NCBI RefSeq assembly: GCF_030811215.1
Contig: NZ_JAUSQM010000001.1
Span: 1,178,001-1,242,000 of the forward strand
Length of the DNA stretch: 64,000 nucleotides
Source: Nocardioides massiliensis
Lineage (GTDB): Bacteria > Actinomycetota > Actinomycetes > Propionibacteriales > Nocardioidaceae
Direction: 5' to 3'
This document shows, in pieces, positions 1 through 8,641 of the stretch. The position numbers and the translations under genes are program-made. Numbering within the stretch: the first letter of the stretch is position 1; each line of letters starts with the position of its first letter. The notes beneath the pieces are model-generated. The model worked only from the letters and a program-made list of their open reading frames with translations, searched no databases and was not told where the DNA came from.

Positions 1-593
1 GCCCCGGTCGCCACGTGCACGTGCAGGGTCGGGGCATCGGGGAGGCGCAGGCGTGCCCCGGCCCGAGGCCGGGCGGCGTGCAGCACCGCGCCTCGCGTGC
101 CCACCGGAGCCGCGGTGCCCGCACCCGCCACCGGCACCAGCTCGCCGGTCGCGAGTGCGTCGCCGGCGTCGTGGGCGGCGTACGTCGGCTCACCCCCGGG
201 CTCGTCGGGCCGCAGCCACATCTGGACGAATCGCACGGCGCTGCTGGCGCCGGCGTCGCAGGTCTCGGTGTGCCGGACGCCGTCACCGGCCGACAGCCGC
301 TGGGCCGTGCCGGGGACCACCAGTCCGCCGTGGCCGCGGCTGTCCTCGTGCCGCAGGCCGCCGCCGAGGACCCAGGTCACGATCTCGACGTCGCTGTGGG
401 GGTGCTCGGGATAGCCGTGGCCGGGCAGCACGGTGTCGTCGTTGTAGGCCAGCAGCGGTCCGAAGCCCAGGTTGGCCGGGTCGTAGTGCGCTCCGAACGA
501 GAAGGCGTGGTGCGTACGCCGACCCTCGGCCTCGGTGGTGAAGCGGTCGGCGGCGCGGTGGATCAGCGGGGTCGGCGGGTCGGGGCGGGGCAC
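1..593 (-). CDS. Pirin family protein (3' end beyond window)
   Basis: Cupin-fold pirin homologue. Pirins are iron-binding proteins, some with quercetin dioxygenase activity; the substrate here is unknown. The N-terminal metal site is intact: HPH (H64, H66) followed by RHTE (H108, E110), the His-x-His and His-x-Glu pattern of the family. The first 197 codons are present; the rest of the second cupin domain lies left of position 1. The start is the GTG at 593, which opens VPRPDPPTPLIHRA; the ATG at 601 is in another frame and meets a stop quickly. It is divergent from the lipoprotein gene at 638 with only 44 bp between them. Confidence 0.88.
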   Translation of the reverse strand, partial: MPRPDPPTPLIHRAADRFTTEAEGRRTHHAFSFGAHYDPANLGFGPLLAYNDDTVLPGHGYPEHPHSDVEIVTWVLGGGLRHEDSRGHGGLVVPGTAQRLSAGDGVRHTETCDAGASSAVRFVQMWLRPDEPGGEPTYAAHDAGDALATGELVPVAGAGTAAPVGTRGAVLHAARPRAGARLRLPDAPTLHVHVATG

Positions 594-637
594 GGGTCCA
601 TGCAACCACTTCGGTCGACCCGCGTGCGTCGGGCAGG

Positions 638-1159
638 ATGAGGCGCGTGCGAGGCGTACCGGTGGTCGTGGCAGTGGTCGGGGTGGGCTTGTGCGTCCTC
701 GGTGGGTGCAGCGACTCCGGTGCGCCCGAGGCGGACCCCACCCCCGGCGCGCGGACCTCGGCCGGCCCGTCGAGCGCCGCTCCGACCACCCCGGATCCCA
801 CGGCGGCCCCCAGCGGCTTCGTCGTCACCGGCATCGACTGTGGGTTGTTGGACCAGCGCCGGGATGCGGCGGAGGACGGGGCGACCGACGGCTTCGCGGA
901 CTCCGACCGGTGCGTTGCCAACGCGCTGGCGACGGGCCAGCCCGCGACCTTCCGGTTGGTGACCGAGTCGCTCGAGGGGGAGGCGGTCTTCGCGCTCTTC
1001 ACCGTCGAGGGCCCGGGACAGCTCACCATCACCGAGGACCACCGCGCGGTGTTGGTCTCGGAGATCGACGAGCGCGTGAAGACCTGCACTGGTGCGCGCA
1101 GCCTGTCGGCGCAGGGCACCTGCGAGACCCGCGACGTGGCGCGAGGCGCCGATGGCTGA
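638..1159 (+). CDS. Small secreted lipoprotein of unknown function
   Basis: 173 residues. The N-terminus has two Arg, a hydrophobic stretch and a lipobox ending LGGC, so Cys24 should be lipidated and the mature protein anchored to the outer face of the membrane. A Pro/Ser/Thr/Ala-rich tether (about 27-58) leads into a folded domain of about 110 residues with three Cys (GIDCG, SDRC, KTC). I do not recognise the domain. The stop overlaps the next start by 8 bp, so the two genes are probably co-translated. Topology is read from sequence; function is unknown. Confidence 0.8.
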   Translation: MRRVRGVPVVVAVVGVGLCVLGGCSDSGAPEADPTPGARTSAGPSSAAPTTPDPTAAPSGFVVTGIDCGLLDQRRDAAEDGATDGFADSDRCVANALATGQPATFRLVTESLEGEAVFALFTVEGPGQLTITEDHRAVLVSEIDERVKTCTGARSLSAQGTCETRDVARGADG

Positions 1160-1637
1160 GCTCGGCGAGCGTCGTCCACTCGGGCCGACACCTTCTCTCA
1201 CCGGTCAGCTCGTCGTCCCCGTGCCCGAGCTCGCGGCGGTCCTGAGCGATGCCGTGATCGGATTCCTGAGCTGGGCCGGCGAGCTCGACGCCGCGCTCGA
1301 CCGCCAGCTGGCGGCGTACGTCGGCGACCGCGCCGGCTTCGACTACGCCCTCACCACGCTCAGCACCTTCCCCGACGGGACGGAGTACGTCCCGCCCGCG
1401 CCCGGAGCGGGATTTCGCCGCCTGGGCCACCACCTGCACAAGCAGTTCCGTGAGCAGACCCCGCTCGGCGACTTCGGCCACGCGCTGGTGCCGCACCTCG
1501 CCGTGCCCACGGCACCCGGTCCGCGCCAGGGCCTGCTGGAGCGGTTGCCAGTGCACTGCCACGCCGCTGAGGTCTGGTTGCGCGCAGCCGACGGCGAGGT
1601 GCTCGCGCGCTACGCCTTCGGGACGTCGGCCGCCTGA
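1152..1637 (+). CDS. Hypothetical protein, 161 aa
   Basis: No family recognised. The start is the ATG at 1152 (MAELGERRP), overlapping the lipoprotein gene by 8 bp; an upstream in-frame ATG at 1092 would add Arg-rich sequence typical of an out-of-frame shadow. The protein is soluble, with no signal peptide or membrane span. Its middle has regularly placed acidic and aromatic residues (LSWAGELDAALDRQL, FDYALTTLSTFPDGTEYVPP) and a His-rich stretch (LGHHLHKQF). The coding status rests on GC3 pattern, length and the tight overlap. Confidence 0.6.
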   Translation: MAELGERRPLGPTPSLTGQLVVPVPELAAVLSDAVIGFLSWAGELDAALDRQLAAYVGDRAGFDYALTTLSTFPDGTEYVPPAPGAGFRRLGHHLHKQFREQTPLGDFGHALVPHLAVPTAPGPRQGLLERLPVHCHAAEVWLRAADGEVLARYAFGTSAA

Positions 1638-1686
1638 GCCTGCGGGTGCCGCGCCTCCCGCCGTGCGGGACGCCCCCTCGCCACGT

Positions 1687-1703
1687 TGACAGCAGTGCTG
1701 TCA
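1687..1703. promoter_or_regulatory. Perfect 8-1-8 palindrome, probable operator
   Basis: TGACAGCA-G-TGCTGTCA is a perfect inverted repeat lying 11 bp before the CaiB-family start. It matches 13 of 17 positions with TAACAGTATTGGTGTCA at 4155-4171 in the fadA promoter. I infer that the MerR regulator at 3344-4096 binds both sites. Confidence 0.6.
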
Positions 1704-1714
1704 GGATGTCGGCC

Positions 1715-2872
1715 ATGAGCATCGAGCTGGGCAAGGGAACCGGACCGCTGGCGGGCGTCAAGGTCGTCGAGATCGCAGGCATCGGGCCCGGCCCGCACGC
1801 GTGCATGATCCTGGCCGACCTCGGCGCCGACGTGATCCGCGTCGAGCGGCCCGGAGGGCAGTTCATGGCCGGCGGCGCCCACAACGTGCTCAACCGTGGC
1901 CGGCCCAGCGTCGCGCTGGACCTGAAGCGGCCCGAGGCCGTGGAGACCGTGCTGCAGCTGGTCGAGCAGGCCGACGTCGTCGTGGAGGGCATGCGGCCCG
2001 GCGTCACCGAGCGCCTGGGTCTGGGTCCCGACGACTGCCTGGCCCGCAACCCCCGCATCGTCTACGGGCGCATGACCGGCTGGGGCCAGGACGGTCCGTG
2101 GAGCCAGGCGGCCGGGCACGACATGAACTACATCGCGATCACCGGCGCGCTCTATGCCTCCGGGCAGGACAAGGCGCGGCCGCACTTCCCGATGAACCTG
2201 CTCGGCGACTTCGGTGGCGGCTCGACGTACCTCGTCATCGGCATCCTGGCCGCGCTCCTGGAGGCGAAGCTCTCCGGCAAGGGCCAGACGGTCGATGCCG
2301 CGATCGTCGACGGCACCGCCCACCTCAACGCCATGACCGCGGGCTTCCTCGCCGGCGGGCAGTTCACCGAGGAGCGCGCCGCCAACCTGCTCGACGGCGG
2401 CACCCCGTTCTACGACGTCTACGAGACCTCCGACGGCAAGCACATGTCGGTGGGCGCGCTCGAGCCGCAGTTCTTCGCGACCTTCGTGGATCTGCTGGGC
2501 GTCGCGGACGTCGTGCCGGGGCAGTTCGAGCTGGATCGCTACGACGAGATGCGTGCGCTGTTCACCGAGCGGTTCGCGTCGCGCACCCAGGCCGAGTGGG
2601 CCGAGGTCTTCGACGGCACCGACGCCTGCGTCGCGCCGATCCTGCCGTTCACCGACGCCATCGAGCACCCGCACCTCAAGGCGCGCGAGACCTTCATCGA
2701 GCACGCCGGCGTCGTCCAGCCGCAGCCCGCTCCGCGCTTCTCCCGCACCCGCGCCACGCTGAGCTCGCCGCCCAGCCCGGAGGCCGGCACCGACACCCGG
2801 GAGGCCCTCGAGGCGTGGGGGATCGCCGGTGTCGACAAGCTGATCGAGGACGGGGTCGCGGTCCAGGCATGA
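1715..2872 (+). CDS. mcr: CaiB/BaiF (class III) CoA-transferase family, alpha-methylacyl-CoA racemase-like
   Basis: 385 residues. The opening LAGVKVVEIAGIGPGPHA and the GHD (H135, D136) and GDFGGGS (D165) motifs are those of actinobacterial alpha-methylacyl-CoA racemase, where the His and Asp act as the proton-transfer pair. That enzyme interconverts 2R and 2S methyl-branched acyl-CoAs so that they can enter beta-oxidation. A CoA-transferase of the same fold is the alternative. The start at 1715 (MSIELG) is preceded by CAGGA at good spacing; ATG 1706 is also possible. It overlaps the ASCH gene by ATGA. The palindrome just upstream suggests control together with fadA/fadB. Confidence 0.82.
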   Translation: MSIELGKGTGPLAGVKVVEIAGIGPGPHACMILADLGADVIRVERPGGQFMAGGAHNVLNRGRPSVALDLKRPEAVETVLQLVEQADVVVEGMRPGVTERLGLGPDDCLARNPRIVYGRMTGWGQDGPWSQAAGHDMNYIAITGALYASGQDKARPHFPMNLLGDFGGGSTYLVIGILAALLEAKLSGKGQTVDAAIVDGTAHLNAMTAGFLAGGQFTEERAANLLDGGTPFYDVYETSDGKHMSVGALEPQFFATFVDLLGVADVVPGQFELDRYDEMRALFTERFASRTQAEWAEVFDGTDACVAPILPFTDAIEHPHLKARETFIEHAGVVQPQPAPRFSRTRATLSSPPSPEAGTDTREALEAWGIAGVDKLIEDGVAVQA

Positions 2873-3261
2873 CCTGGCCGGTCGTCGACGGCCTGCGCGC
2901 ACTCGAGCTCGGCACGCCCGGGGCGCTGCGGCAGGAGCTCAACGCTCTGGTGCTCGCGGGACGCAAGCAGGCCACCGCCGGGCTCCTGAGTGAGTACGCC
3001 GAGGAGCAGGAGCCGCTCGAGCACGTCGGCGAGAGGCTCGCATTGCTGGACGACGACGGTCGCCGGGTCGCCACCGTCGAGGTCACCGCGATCGAGGTCC
3101 TGCGCTTCGCCGACGTGCCGTGGGAGTTCGCGGCCGCCGAGGGCGAGGGCGACGCCGACCTCGAGGAGTGGCGCGCCGGGCACCGCGGCTACTGGGAGCG
3201 CACCGGCACCCCGGTCACCGACGACACCGCGATCGTCTGCGTGCGGTTCGTGCTCGTCTGA
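2869..3261 (+). CDS. ASCH domain protein
   Basis: 130 residues, one ASCH (PUA-like beta-barrel) domain. The GRKQATAGLL motif near residue 24 is the family hallmark, followed by a conserved strand region (RVATVEVTAIEVLRFADVPWEFA) and a C-terminal WERTGTPVTDDTAIVCVRFVLV. ASCH proteins are proposed to bind RNA, and some cleave modified nucleosides; the activity of this one is not known. The ATG overlaps the stop of the racemase-like gene (ATGA), so it is the distal gene of that unit. Confidence 0.8.
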   Translation: MTWPVVDGLRALELGTPGALRQELNALVLAGRKQATAGLLSEYAEEQEPLEHVGERLALLDDDGRRVATVEVTAIEVLRFADVPWEFAAAEGEGDADLEEWRAGHRGYWERTGTPVTDDTAIVCVRFVLV

Positions 3262-3273
3262 GCGGACCGTCGA

Positions 3274-3330
3274 CCGGGCAGACGCAGCGAGAACCAGCTG
3301 AAATCGCCGGATCCGACGCCGTTTGCCCGG
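3274..3330. repeat. 57-bp intergenic element with inverted ends (terminator-like)
   Basis: CCGGGCAGACG at the left end pairs with CGTTTGCCCGG at the right end. It sits between the convergent ASCH and MerR genes, where it could end both transcripts. A related copy with ends CCGGGCAAACG and CGTTTGCCCGG lies at 20050 and 21618, split by the IS3 element; the interiors share an ATCG..GGAT.CG segment. This points to a dispersed repeat family. Confidence 0.6.
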
Positions 3331-3343
3331 CTGGCGGTACGCC

Positions 3344-4096
3344 CTACTGCGCGCGCTTGGCGATCGTCTCGCGCTTGAGCTCGTCCACGGCGCCCTCGAA
3401 CGCCGCTACGAGCGCCTGGACGGTGACCGGCTTGAGCCGCTCGATGATCTGCTGCAGCTGCTCGGGCGGCACCCCGCCCTCGGCGTACGCCGCCTTGTAG
3501 GCCGGCCAGGCGCGGGTGCGGAAGTTCTCGGTGAGCTCCTCGGCCATCGCGCGGCCGTACTTCTGGAAGATCTCGTGGGACACGAGCGCGGCCTCGAGCG
3601 GCATCCCGAGCTCGAGGATGGAGACCCCGACCGACAGGTGCGCGGTGGCGACCTGGAACTGGCCGTCGTCGGTGCGGCTGACGATGCCGAAGGCGCCGAG
3701 GGTGTCGAGGTCCTCGTCGCTCAGCGTGCGGCCGGCGCGCCGGTCGAGCTCCTCGCGGGAGACGGTCTCGGGCAGGTCGGGCATCCACGGCGCGAGCAGG
3801 GTGCGGTGCAGCGCGATCGTCTCGGGGGTCGCGTCCTCGGGGAGGCGGGCGAGGTACTTCTCGATCGCCGCGAGCGTGAACCCGTGCACCTGCAGCTCGC
3901 GGATCATCTCCAGCCGCGCGAGGTGGTCGGCGGTGTAGTAGCCGGACCGGCCGCGCCGGATCGGCGCCGGGAGCAGTCCCTTGGAGGTGTAGAAGCGGAC
4001 GTTGCGCACGCTCGTCGCCGCGCGCTCGGTGAGCTCCTCGAGGGTCAGCAGCTCCCGCTCGTCCGCATCCTGCGGCGCTGGGGACTGGCTGCTCAT
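3344..4096 (-). CDS. MerR family transcriptional regulator
   Basis: 250 residues. The N-terminal winged helix (about 16-85) has the MerR signature SVRNVRFYTSKGLLP, then SGYYTADHLARLEMI and a dimerisation helix. The C-terminal 150 residues form a helical domain of the sort seen in actinobacterial MerR proteins beside fatty-acid genes; no Cys-based metal site is visible. It is transcribed away from fadA, and the shared 117-bp gap holds a promoter with the 19-bp spacer typical of MerR targets. I infer autoregulation and control of fadA/fadB, and through the matching palindrome at 1687 also of the racemase-like gene. The inducer is probably an acyl-CoA (inference). Confidence 0.88.
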   Translation of the reverse strand: MSSQSPAPQDADERELLTLEELTERAATSVRNVRFYTSKGLLPAPIRRGRSGYYTADHLARLEMIRELQVHGFTLAAIEKYLARLPEDATPETIALHRTLLAPWMPDLPETVSREELDRRAGRTLSDEDLDTLGAFGIVSRTDDGQFQVATAHLSVGVSILELGMPLEAALVSHEIFQKYGRAMAEELTENFRTRAWPAYKAAYAEGGVPPEQLQQIIERLKPVTVQALVAAFEGAVDELKRETIAKRAQ

Positions 4097-4144
4097 CGGC
4101 GTGCTCCTCTGACGGTCGCGGGAACAGATGTGACCTGGACCCTG

Positions 4145-4175
4145 TTGACGACGCTAACAGTATTGGTGTCACAAT
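4145..4175 (+). promoter_or_regulatory. MerR-type fadA promoter with operator in a 19-bp spacer
   Basis: TTGACG (4145-4150) and CACAAT (4170-4175) are separated by exactly 19 bp, the stretched spacing at which MerR proteins act. An imperfect dyad centred at 4160 (7 of 10 pairs) fills the spacer, and TAACAGTATTGGTGTCA (4155-4171) matches the palindrome at 1687. Confidence 0.6.
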
Positions 4176-4213
4176 CGAGTGGCACACCAACCCCCCGAGA
4201 GTAGGGACGTTCC

Positions 4214-5434
4214 ATGGCGCAGGCCCCTGAAGCATTCGTGTACGACGCCCTCCGCACGCCCCGTGGCATCGGCAAGGCGAAGGGATCGCTGCACGAGGTC
4301 AAGCCCGTCGACCTCGTCGTCGGTCTCCTCGACGCGGTCAAGGAGCGCAACCCCGGGCTCGACCCCAACAACGTCGACGACGTCGTGCTCGGTGTCGTGA
4401 GCCCGCTCGGGGACCAGGGCGGCGACATCGCCAAGACCGCGGCGCTCGCCGCCGGCTACCCCGACACCGTCGCCGGTGTGCAGCTCAACCGCTTCTGCGC
4501 CTCCGGCCTCGAGGCGGTCAACCAGGCCGCGCAGCGCGTCCGCTCCGGCTTCGAGGACCTGATCCTCGCCGGTGGCGTGGAGTCCATGAGCCGCGTGCCG
4601 ATGGGCAGCGACGGCGGCGCCTGGGCCTCCGACCCGGCCACCGCGTTCGCCGCCGGGTTCGTCCCGCAGGGCATCGGCGCCGACCTGATCGCCACCCTGG
4701 AGGGCTGGAGCCGTGAGGACGTCGACGCGTACGCCGCCCAGTCCAACGTCCGCGCTGCCGCGGCGTGGGAGGACGGCCGTTTCGCCAACTCGGTGATCCC
4801 GGTCAAGGACAAGAACGGCCTGACCGTGCTCGACCACGACGAGCTGATCCGTCCCGGCACGACCGTCGAGACGCTGTCGAAGCTGAACCCGTCCTTCGCC
4901 GGCATCGGTGACCAGGCCGGCTTCGACGCCGTCGCGCTCGAGAAGTACCACTGGGTGGAGAAGATCAACCACGTCCACCACGCCGGCAACTCCTCGGGCA
5001 TCGTCGACGGCGCCGCGCTGGTCGTCCTGGGCAGCGAGGCGGCAGGCACGGCGAACGGCCTCACCCCGCGCGCCCGCATCATCGCCACCGCCGTCTCCGG
5101 CGCCGACCCGACGATCATGCTCACCGGTCCCGCGCCCGCGGCCCGCAAGGCGCTGGCCAAGGCCGGCCTCGAGGTCGGCGACATCGACCTGTTCGAGATC
5201 AACGAGGCGTTCGCCGCGGTCGCCATGCGCTTCATGCGCGACATGGGCATCAGCGACGAGATCACCAACGTCAACGGCGGCGCCATCGCCATGGGTCACC
5301 CCCTGGGCGCCACCGGCGCGATGATCCTCGGCACCCTCGTCGACGAGCTCGAGCGGCGCGACCTGCGCCGCGGCCTCGCCACGCTCTGCGTCGGCGGCGG
5401 CATGGGCATCGCCACGATTGTTGAGCGGGTCTGA
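4214..5434 (+). CDS. fadA: Acetyl-CoA acyltransferase (thiolase)
   Basis: 406 residues, full-length degradative thiolase: it cleaves 3-ketoacyl-CoA with CoA, the last step of beta-oxidation. The nucleophile is C95 in [12 protein letters not shown]362 lies in GHPLGATGA and the acid/base C392 in CVGGGMG. It precedes a FadB-type multifunctional protein, so together they form the two halves of a trifunctional-type beta-oxidation complex. Expression is probably set by the adjacent MerR protein. The start is the ATG at 4214, 38 bp after the -10 element. Confidence 0.95.
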   Translation: MAQAPEAFVYDALRTPRGIGKAKGSLHEVKPVDLVVGLLDAVKERNPGLDPNNVDDVVLGVVSPLGDQGGDIAKTAALAAGYPDTVAGVQLNRFCASGLEAVNQAAQRVRSGFEDLILAGGVESMSRVPMGSDGGAWASDPATAFAAGFVPQGIGADLIATLEGWSREDVDAYAAQSNVRAAAAWEDGRFANSVIPVKDKNGLTVLDHDELIRPGTTVETLSKLNPSFAGIGDQAGFDAVALEKYHWVEKINHVHHAGNSSGIVDGAALVVLGSEAAGTANGLTPRARIIATAVSGADPTIMLTGPAPAARKALAKAGLEVGDIDLFEINEAFAAVAMRFMRDMGISDEITNVNGGAIAMGHPLGATGAMILGTLVDELERRDLRRGLATLCVGGGMGIATIVERV

Positions 5435-5455
5435 CGGAGGTACGACGTCAGCCCC

Positions 5456-5521
5456 GCTGAGGGTGGTCGAGTAAGCGACCGCGGCTGAGGAACGAAGCCG
5501 CGCAGAGCGCATCGAGACCCA
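5456..5521. repeat. Intergenic repeat of the GGTCTCGA...CTCGACC type
   Basis: Read on the minus strand, the element begins GGGTCTCGATGCGCTC and ends CGCTTACTCGACCACC. The ends match the compact repeats found inside coding genes at 25160, 27965, 29768 and 40256. It fills most of the 150-bp gap between fadA and fadB. Confidence 0.65.
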
Positions 5522-5584
5522 GTGAGATCACCGGCGGCCCTTCGGCCGGCTGCCCCACGAACTTTCGAGACAGAGAAGAGACCC

Positions 5585-7774
5585 ATGAGCGACACCACGC
5601 AGAGCGCGATCCGCTACGAGAAGGACTCCGACGGCATCGTCACCCTGGTCCTGGACGACCCGACGGCCAGCGCCAACACCATGAACGACCTCTACCGCAC
5701 GTCGATGGACGAGGTCGTCGCCAAGCTCGAGGCCGAGGACGGCCTCGCGGGCGTCATCATCACCTCGGCCAAGAAGACCTTCTTCGCCGGTGGCAACCTC
5801 AAGCAGCTGCTCGAGGTCGGCCCCGACCAGGCCGAGGAGGCGTTCGCGATGTGCGAGGCCGTCAAGGCCCAGCTGCGTCGCCTCGAGCGCCTGCCCGTCC
5901 CCGTCGTGTCCTGCATCAACGGCGCGGCGCTCGGCGGCGGCTTCGAGATCGCGCTGGCGACCAACTACCGCATCGCCGTCGACGGCCCCGGTGTCGTCGT
6001 CGGGCTGCCCGAGGTCTCCCTCGGCCTGCTGCCCGGCGGTGGCGGGGTGACCCGCACCGTCCGCCTGCTCGGCCTGCAGTCCGCGCTGCTCGACGTGCTG
6101 CTCGAAGGCAAGCAGTTCAAGGCCGCGAAGGCCAAGGAGAAGGGTCTGGTCGACGAGCTGGTCGCCAGCGCCGACGAGCTCGTCCCGGCCGCCAAGAAGT
6201 ACATCGCGGCGCAGGCCGGCGACGAGGAGGCCGGCGTCCAGCCGTGGGACCGCAAGGGCTACAAGATGCCCGGTGGTACGCCGAAGTCCCCCGCGCTCGC
6301 GGGCTTCCTTCCGGCGTTCCCGGCGATGCTGCGCAAGCAGCTCAAGGGCGCCAACTACCCCGCGCCGCGCGCCATCATGTCGGCCGCGGTCGAGGGTGCG
6401 CAGGTCGACTTCGACACCGCCTCGCGGATCGAGTCGCGCTACTTCACCCAGCTGGTCACGGGCCAGAACGCCAAGAACATGATCCAGGCGTTCTTCTTCG
6501 ACCTGCAGGCGCTCAACGGCACCAAGCTGCGCCCGGAGGGCTACGACCGCTACACCGCCAAGAAGGTCGGCGTCCTCGGCGCCGGCATGATGGGCGCGGG
6601 CATCGCGTACTCCTGCGCGCGGGCCGGCATGGAGGTCGTCCTCAAGGACGTCAGCGTCGAGAACGCCGAGAAGGGCAAGGCCTACAGCCAGAAGATCATG
6701 GACAAGGCCGTCGACCGCGGCCAGTCCACGCCCGAGAAGCGCGAGGAGCTGCTCGCGCGGATCACCCCGACCGCCGACGCCGCCGACCTCGCCGGCTGCG
6801 ACCTCGTGATCGAGGCCGTCTTCGAGGACCCGGCACTCAAGGCCAAGGTCTTCGCCGAGGTGCTCGACGTGGTGAACAAGGACGCGCTGCTGTGCTCCAA
6901 CACCTCGACCCTGCCGATCACCGAGCTCGCGGCCGGCGTCGACCGCCCGGCTGACTTCGTCGGGCTGCACTTCTTCTCGCCGGTCGACAAGATGCCGCTG
7001 GTCGAGATCATCCGCGGTGAGCAGACCTCCGAGGAGGCCATCGCCAAGGCGATCGACGTGGTGCAGCAGCTGAAGAAGACCCCGATCGTGGTCAACGACA
7101 GCCGGGGCTTCTACACCAGCCGGGTCATCGGCACCTTCGTCAACGAGGGCATCGCGATGCTCGCCGAGGGCGTCAGCCCGCACACGATCGAGCGCGCGGC
7201 CACCCAGGCCGGCTACCCGGTCGGCACGCTCCAGCTCTCCGATGAGCTCAACATGGAGCTGATGGCCAAGATCCGCAAGGCCACTCAGGAGGCCGAGGGC
7301 GACGCCTACGTCGCCCACCCGGCCGACGCGATCATCGACACGATGATCGAGGCCGGCCGTCCGGGTCGCCTGCGGGGCGCCGGCTTCTACGACTACGACG
7401 AGAACGGCAAGCGCCTCGGCTTCTGGGAGGAGCTCACCGACAAGTTCCCGACCGCCGAGGAGCAGCCGCCGATCGAGGACCTGCGCGACCGGCTCATGGC
7501 GATCGAGGCGCTCGAGACCGCCAAGTGCTTCGAGGAGGGCGTCATCACCTCGTCGGCCGCGGCCAACATCGGCGCGATCATGGGCATCGGCTACCCGCCG
7601 CCCACCGGTGGCACCGTGCAGTTCATGGTCGGCTACGAGGACACCTCCGGGCGCCGCGGCCTGACGGGCTTCGTCGACCGCGCCCAGGAGCTGGCCAAGA
7701 AGTACGGCGAGCGCTTCGAGCCCACGCCGTACCTCGTGCAGATGGCGGAGAAGGGCGAGTCCTTCCCCGCCTGA
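5585..7774 (+). CDS. fadB: Multifunctional 3-hydroxyacyl-CoA dehydrogenase / enoyl-CoA hydratase (FadB-type)
   Basis: 729 residues. Residues 1-200 are a crotonase domain ([11 protein letters not shown] and [15 protein letters not shown] oxyanion-hole motifs); from about 328 comes the NAD-binding domain with [10 protein letters not shown], then the C-terminal 3-hydroxyacyl-CoA dehydrogenase domains with the [15 protein letters not shown] segment. It hydrates enoyl-CoA and oxidises the product to 3-ketoacyl-CoA for FadA. The start at ATG 5585 ([14 protein letters not shown]) has AGAGAAG upstream; the upstream in-frame ATG at 5522 lies in the intergenic repeat and is unlikely. A strong hairpin follows the stop. 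Confidence 0.95.
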   Translation: MSDTTQSAIRYEKDSDGIVTLVLDDPTASANTMNDLYRTSMDEVVAKLEAEDGLAGVIITSAKKTFFAGGNLKQLLEVGPDQAEEAFAMCEAVKAQLRRLERLPVPVVSCINGAALGGGFEIALATNYRIAVDGPGVVVGLPEVSLGLLPGGGGVTRTVRLLGLQSALLDVLLEGKQFKAAKAKEKGLVDELVASADELVPAAKKYIAAQAGDEEAGVQPWDRKGYKMPGGTPKSPALAGFLPAFPAMLRKQLKGANYPAPRAIMSAAVEGAQVDFDTASRIESRYFTQLVTGQNAKNMIQAFFFDLQALNGTKLRPEGYDRYTAKKVGVLGAGMMGAGIAYSCARAGMEVVLKDVSVENAEKGKAYSQKIMDKAVDRGQSTPEKREELLARITPTADAADLAGCDLVIEAVFEDPALKAKVFAEVLDVVNKDALLCSNTSTLPITELAAGVDRPADFVGLHFFSPVDKMPLVEIIRGEQTSEEAIAKAIDVVQQLKKTPIVVNDSRGFYTSRVIGTFVNEGIAMLAEGVSPHTIERAATQAGYPVGTLQLSDELNMELMAKIRKATQEAEGDAYVAHPADAIIDTMIEAGRPGRLRGAGFYDYDENGKRLGFWEELTDKFPTAEEQPPIEDLRDRLMAIEALETAKCFEEGVITSSAAANIGAIMGIGYPPPTGGTVQFMVGYEDTSGRRGLTGFVDRAQELAKKYGERFEPTPYLVQMAEKGESFPA

Positions 7775-7781
7775 GGCCTCC

Positions 7782-7840
7782 TACTCCCCACCCCGAGCGT
7801 CGTCCTCCGCCCCCGCGGAGCGCGCTCAGGGTGGGGAGTA
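7782..7840 (+). terminator. Strong hairpin after fadB
   Basis: TACTCCCCACCC and GAGCG at the left pair with CGCTC and GGGTGGGGAGTA at the right, with one bulge on each arm. It lies 8 bp after the fadB stop and probably ends the fadAB transcript. Confidence 0.7.
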
Positions 7841-7864
7841 TCGCGTTGTCGGGGCTCAGGACCC

Positions 7865-8641
7865 GTGCCGCGGGACCGATACTGGGAGGGTCACCGTCCG
7901 TCGGACCCGAGGTACGCCGTGTTCCCCCCGCCCGCACCACCGCCTGCCGTCGACGTCCGCGACCTGTGGGTGCGGTTCGGCGAGGTCGAGGCCGTGCGCG
8001 GGATCGGGTTCGCGGTCGAGCCCGGCGCCGCGGTGGGCCTGCTGGGGCGCAACGGTGCGGGCAAGTCGACGACCATGAAGGTCCTGGCCGGGGTGTTCCC
8101 GGCCACCGACGGCACGGTGCTGGTCGCCGGCATCGAGCAGCGCCGCGACCCGCTGACCGTCAAGCAGCTGGTGGGCTACTGCCCCGACGTCGGCGGCCTC
8201 GTCCCGCGCGCGACGCCGTGGGAGCACCTCCAGCTCTCCGCCCGGCTGCGCCGGATGCGCGACTGGGAGGAGCGGGCCCGTGACCTGCTCGAGGTCTTCG
8301 AGCTCGGCGACGTCGCCCATCGCGTCACGGCCGGCTTCAGTCACGGGATGGGGCGGCGGCTCTCGGTCGTCCTCGCGGCGTTCCACCAGCCCCGCGTGCT
8401 GCTGCTCGACGAGCCGTTCGACGGGGTCGACCCGCTCGGGGTGGAGGCGACGCTCAAGGTGATCGCCGAGGCGCGCGCATCGGGCGCGGCTGTCCTGGTC
8501 TCGACCCACCTGCGCGACCTCGCGGTCCTCGCCTGCGACGACGCCCACGTCATGCGCGGGGGCCGGATCGTCGGCAGCCTGCCGTCGGCGGAGCTCGAAG
8601 GGGACCGCGGTGCTCACACCTACCGTGCCCTCCTGGACTGA
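7865..8641 (+). CDS. ABC transporter ATP-binding protein
   Basis: 258 residues. Walker A is GRNGAGKST (about 61-69), Walker B VLLLDEPFDG, H-loop VSTHLRD. The signature loop reads FSHGMGRRLSVVLA where LSGGQ is usual, so the Ser-Gly-Gly core is degenerate. The N-terminal 30 residues are Pro-rich, and a GTG at 7919 (FPPPAPPPAVDV) could be the true start. The gene overlaps the permease gene by 32 bp. The pair fits an ABC-2 or drug-export type transporter; the substrate is unknown. Confidence 0.85.
   Translation: MPRDRYWEGHRPSDPRYAVFPPPAPPPAVDVRDLWVRFGEVEAVRGIGFAVEPGAAVGLLGRNGAGKSTTMKVLAGVFPATDGTVLVAGIEQRRDPLTVKQLVGYCPDVGGLVPRATPWEHLQLSARLRRMRDWEERARDLLEVFELGDVAHRVTAGFSHGMGRRLSVVLAAFHQPRVLLLDEPFDGVDPLGVEATLKVIAEARASGAAVLVSTHLRDLAVLACDDAHVMRGGRIVGSLPSAELEGDRGAHTYRALLD

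Noticed and set aside
1686-1691. TTGACA as a -35 element for the racemase-like gene
   Set aside because: No -10 element at 16-19 bp spacing; TTGACA overlaps the left arm of the palindrome and is better explained by it.
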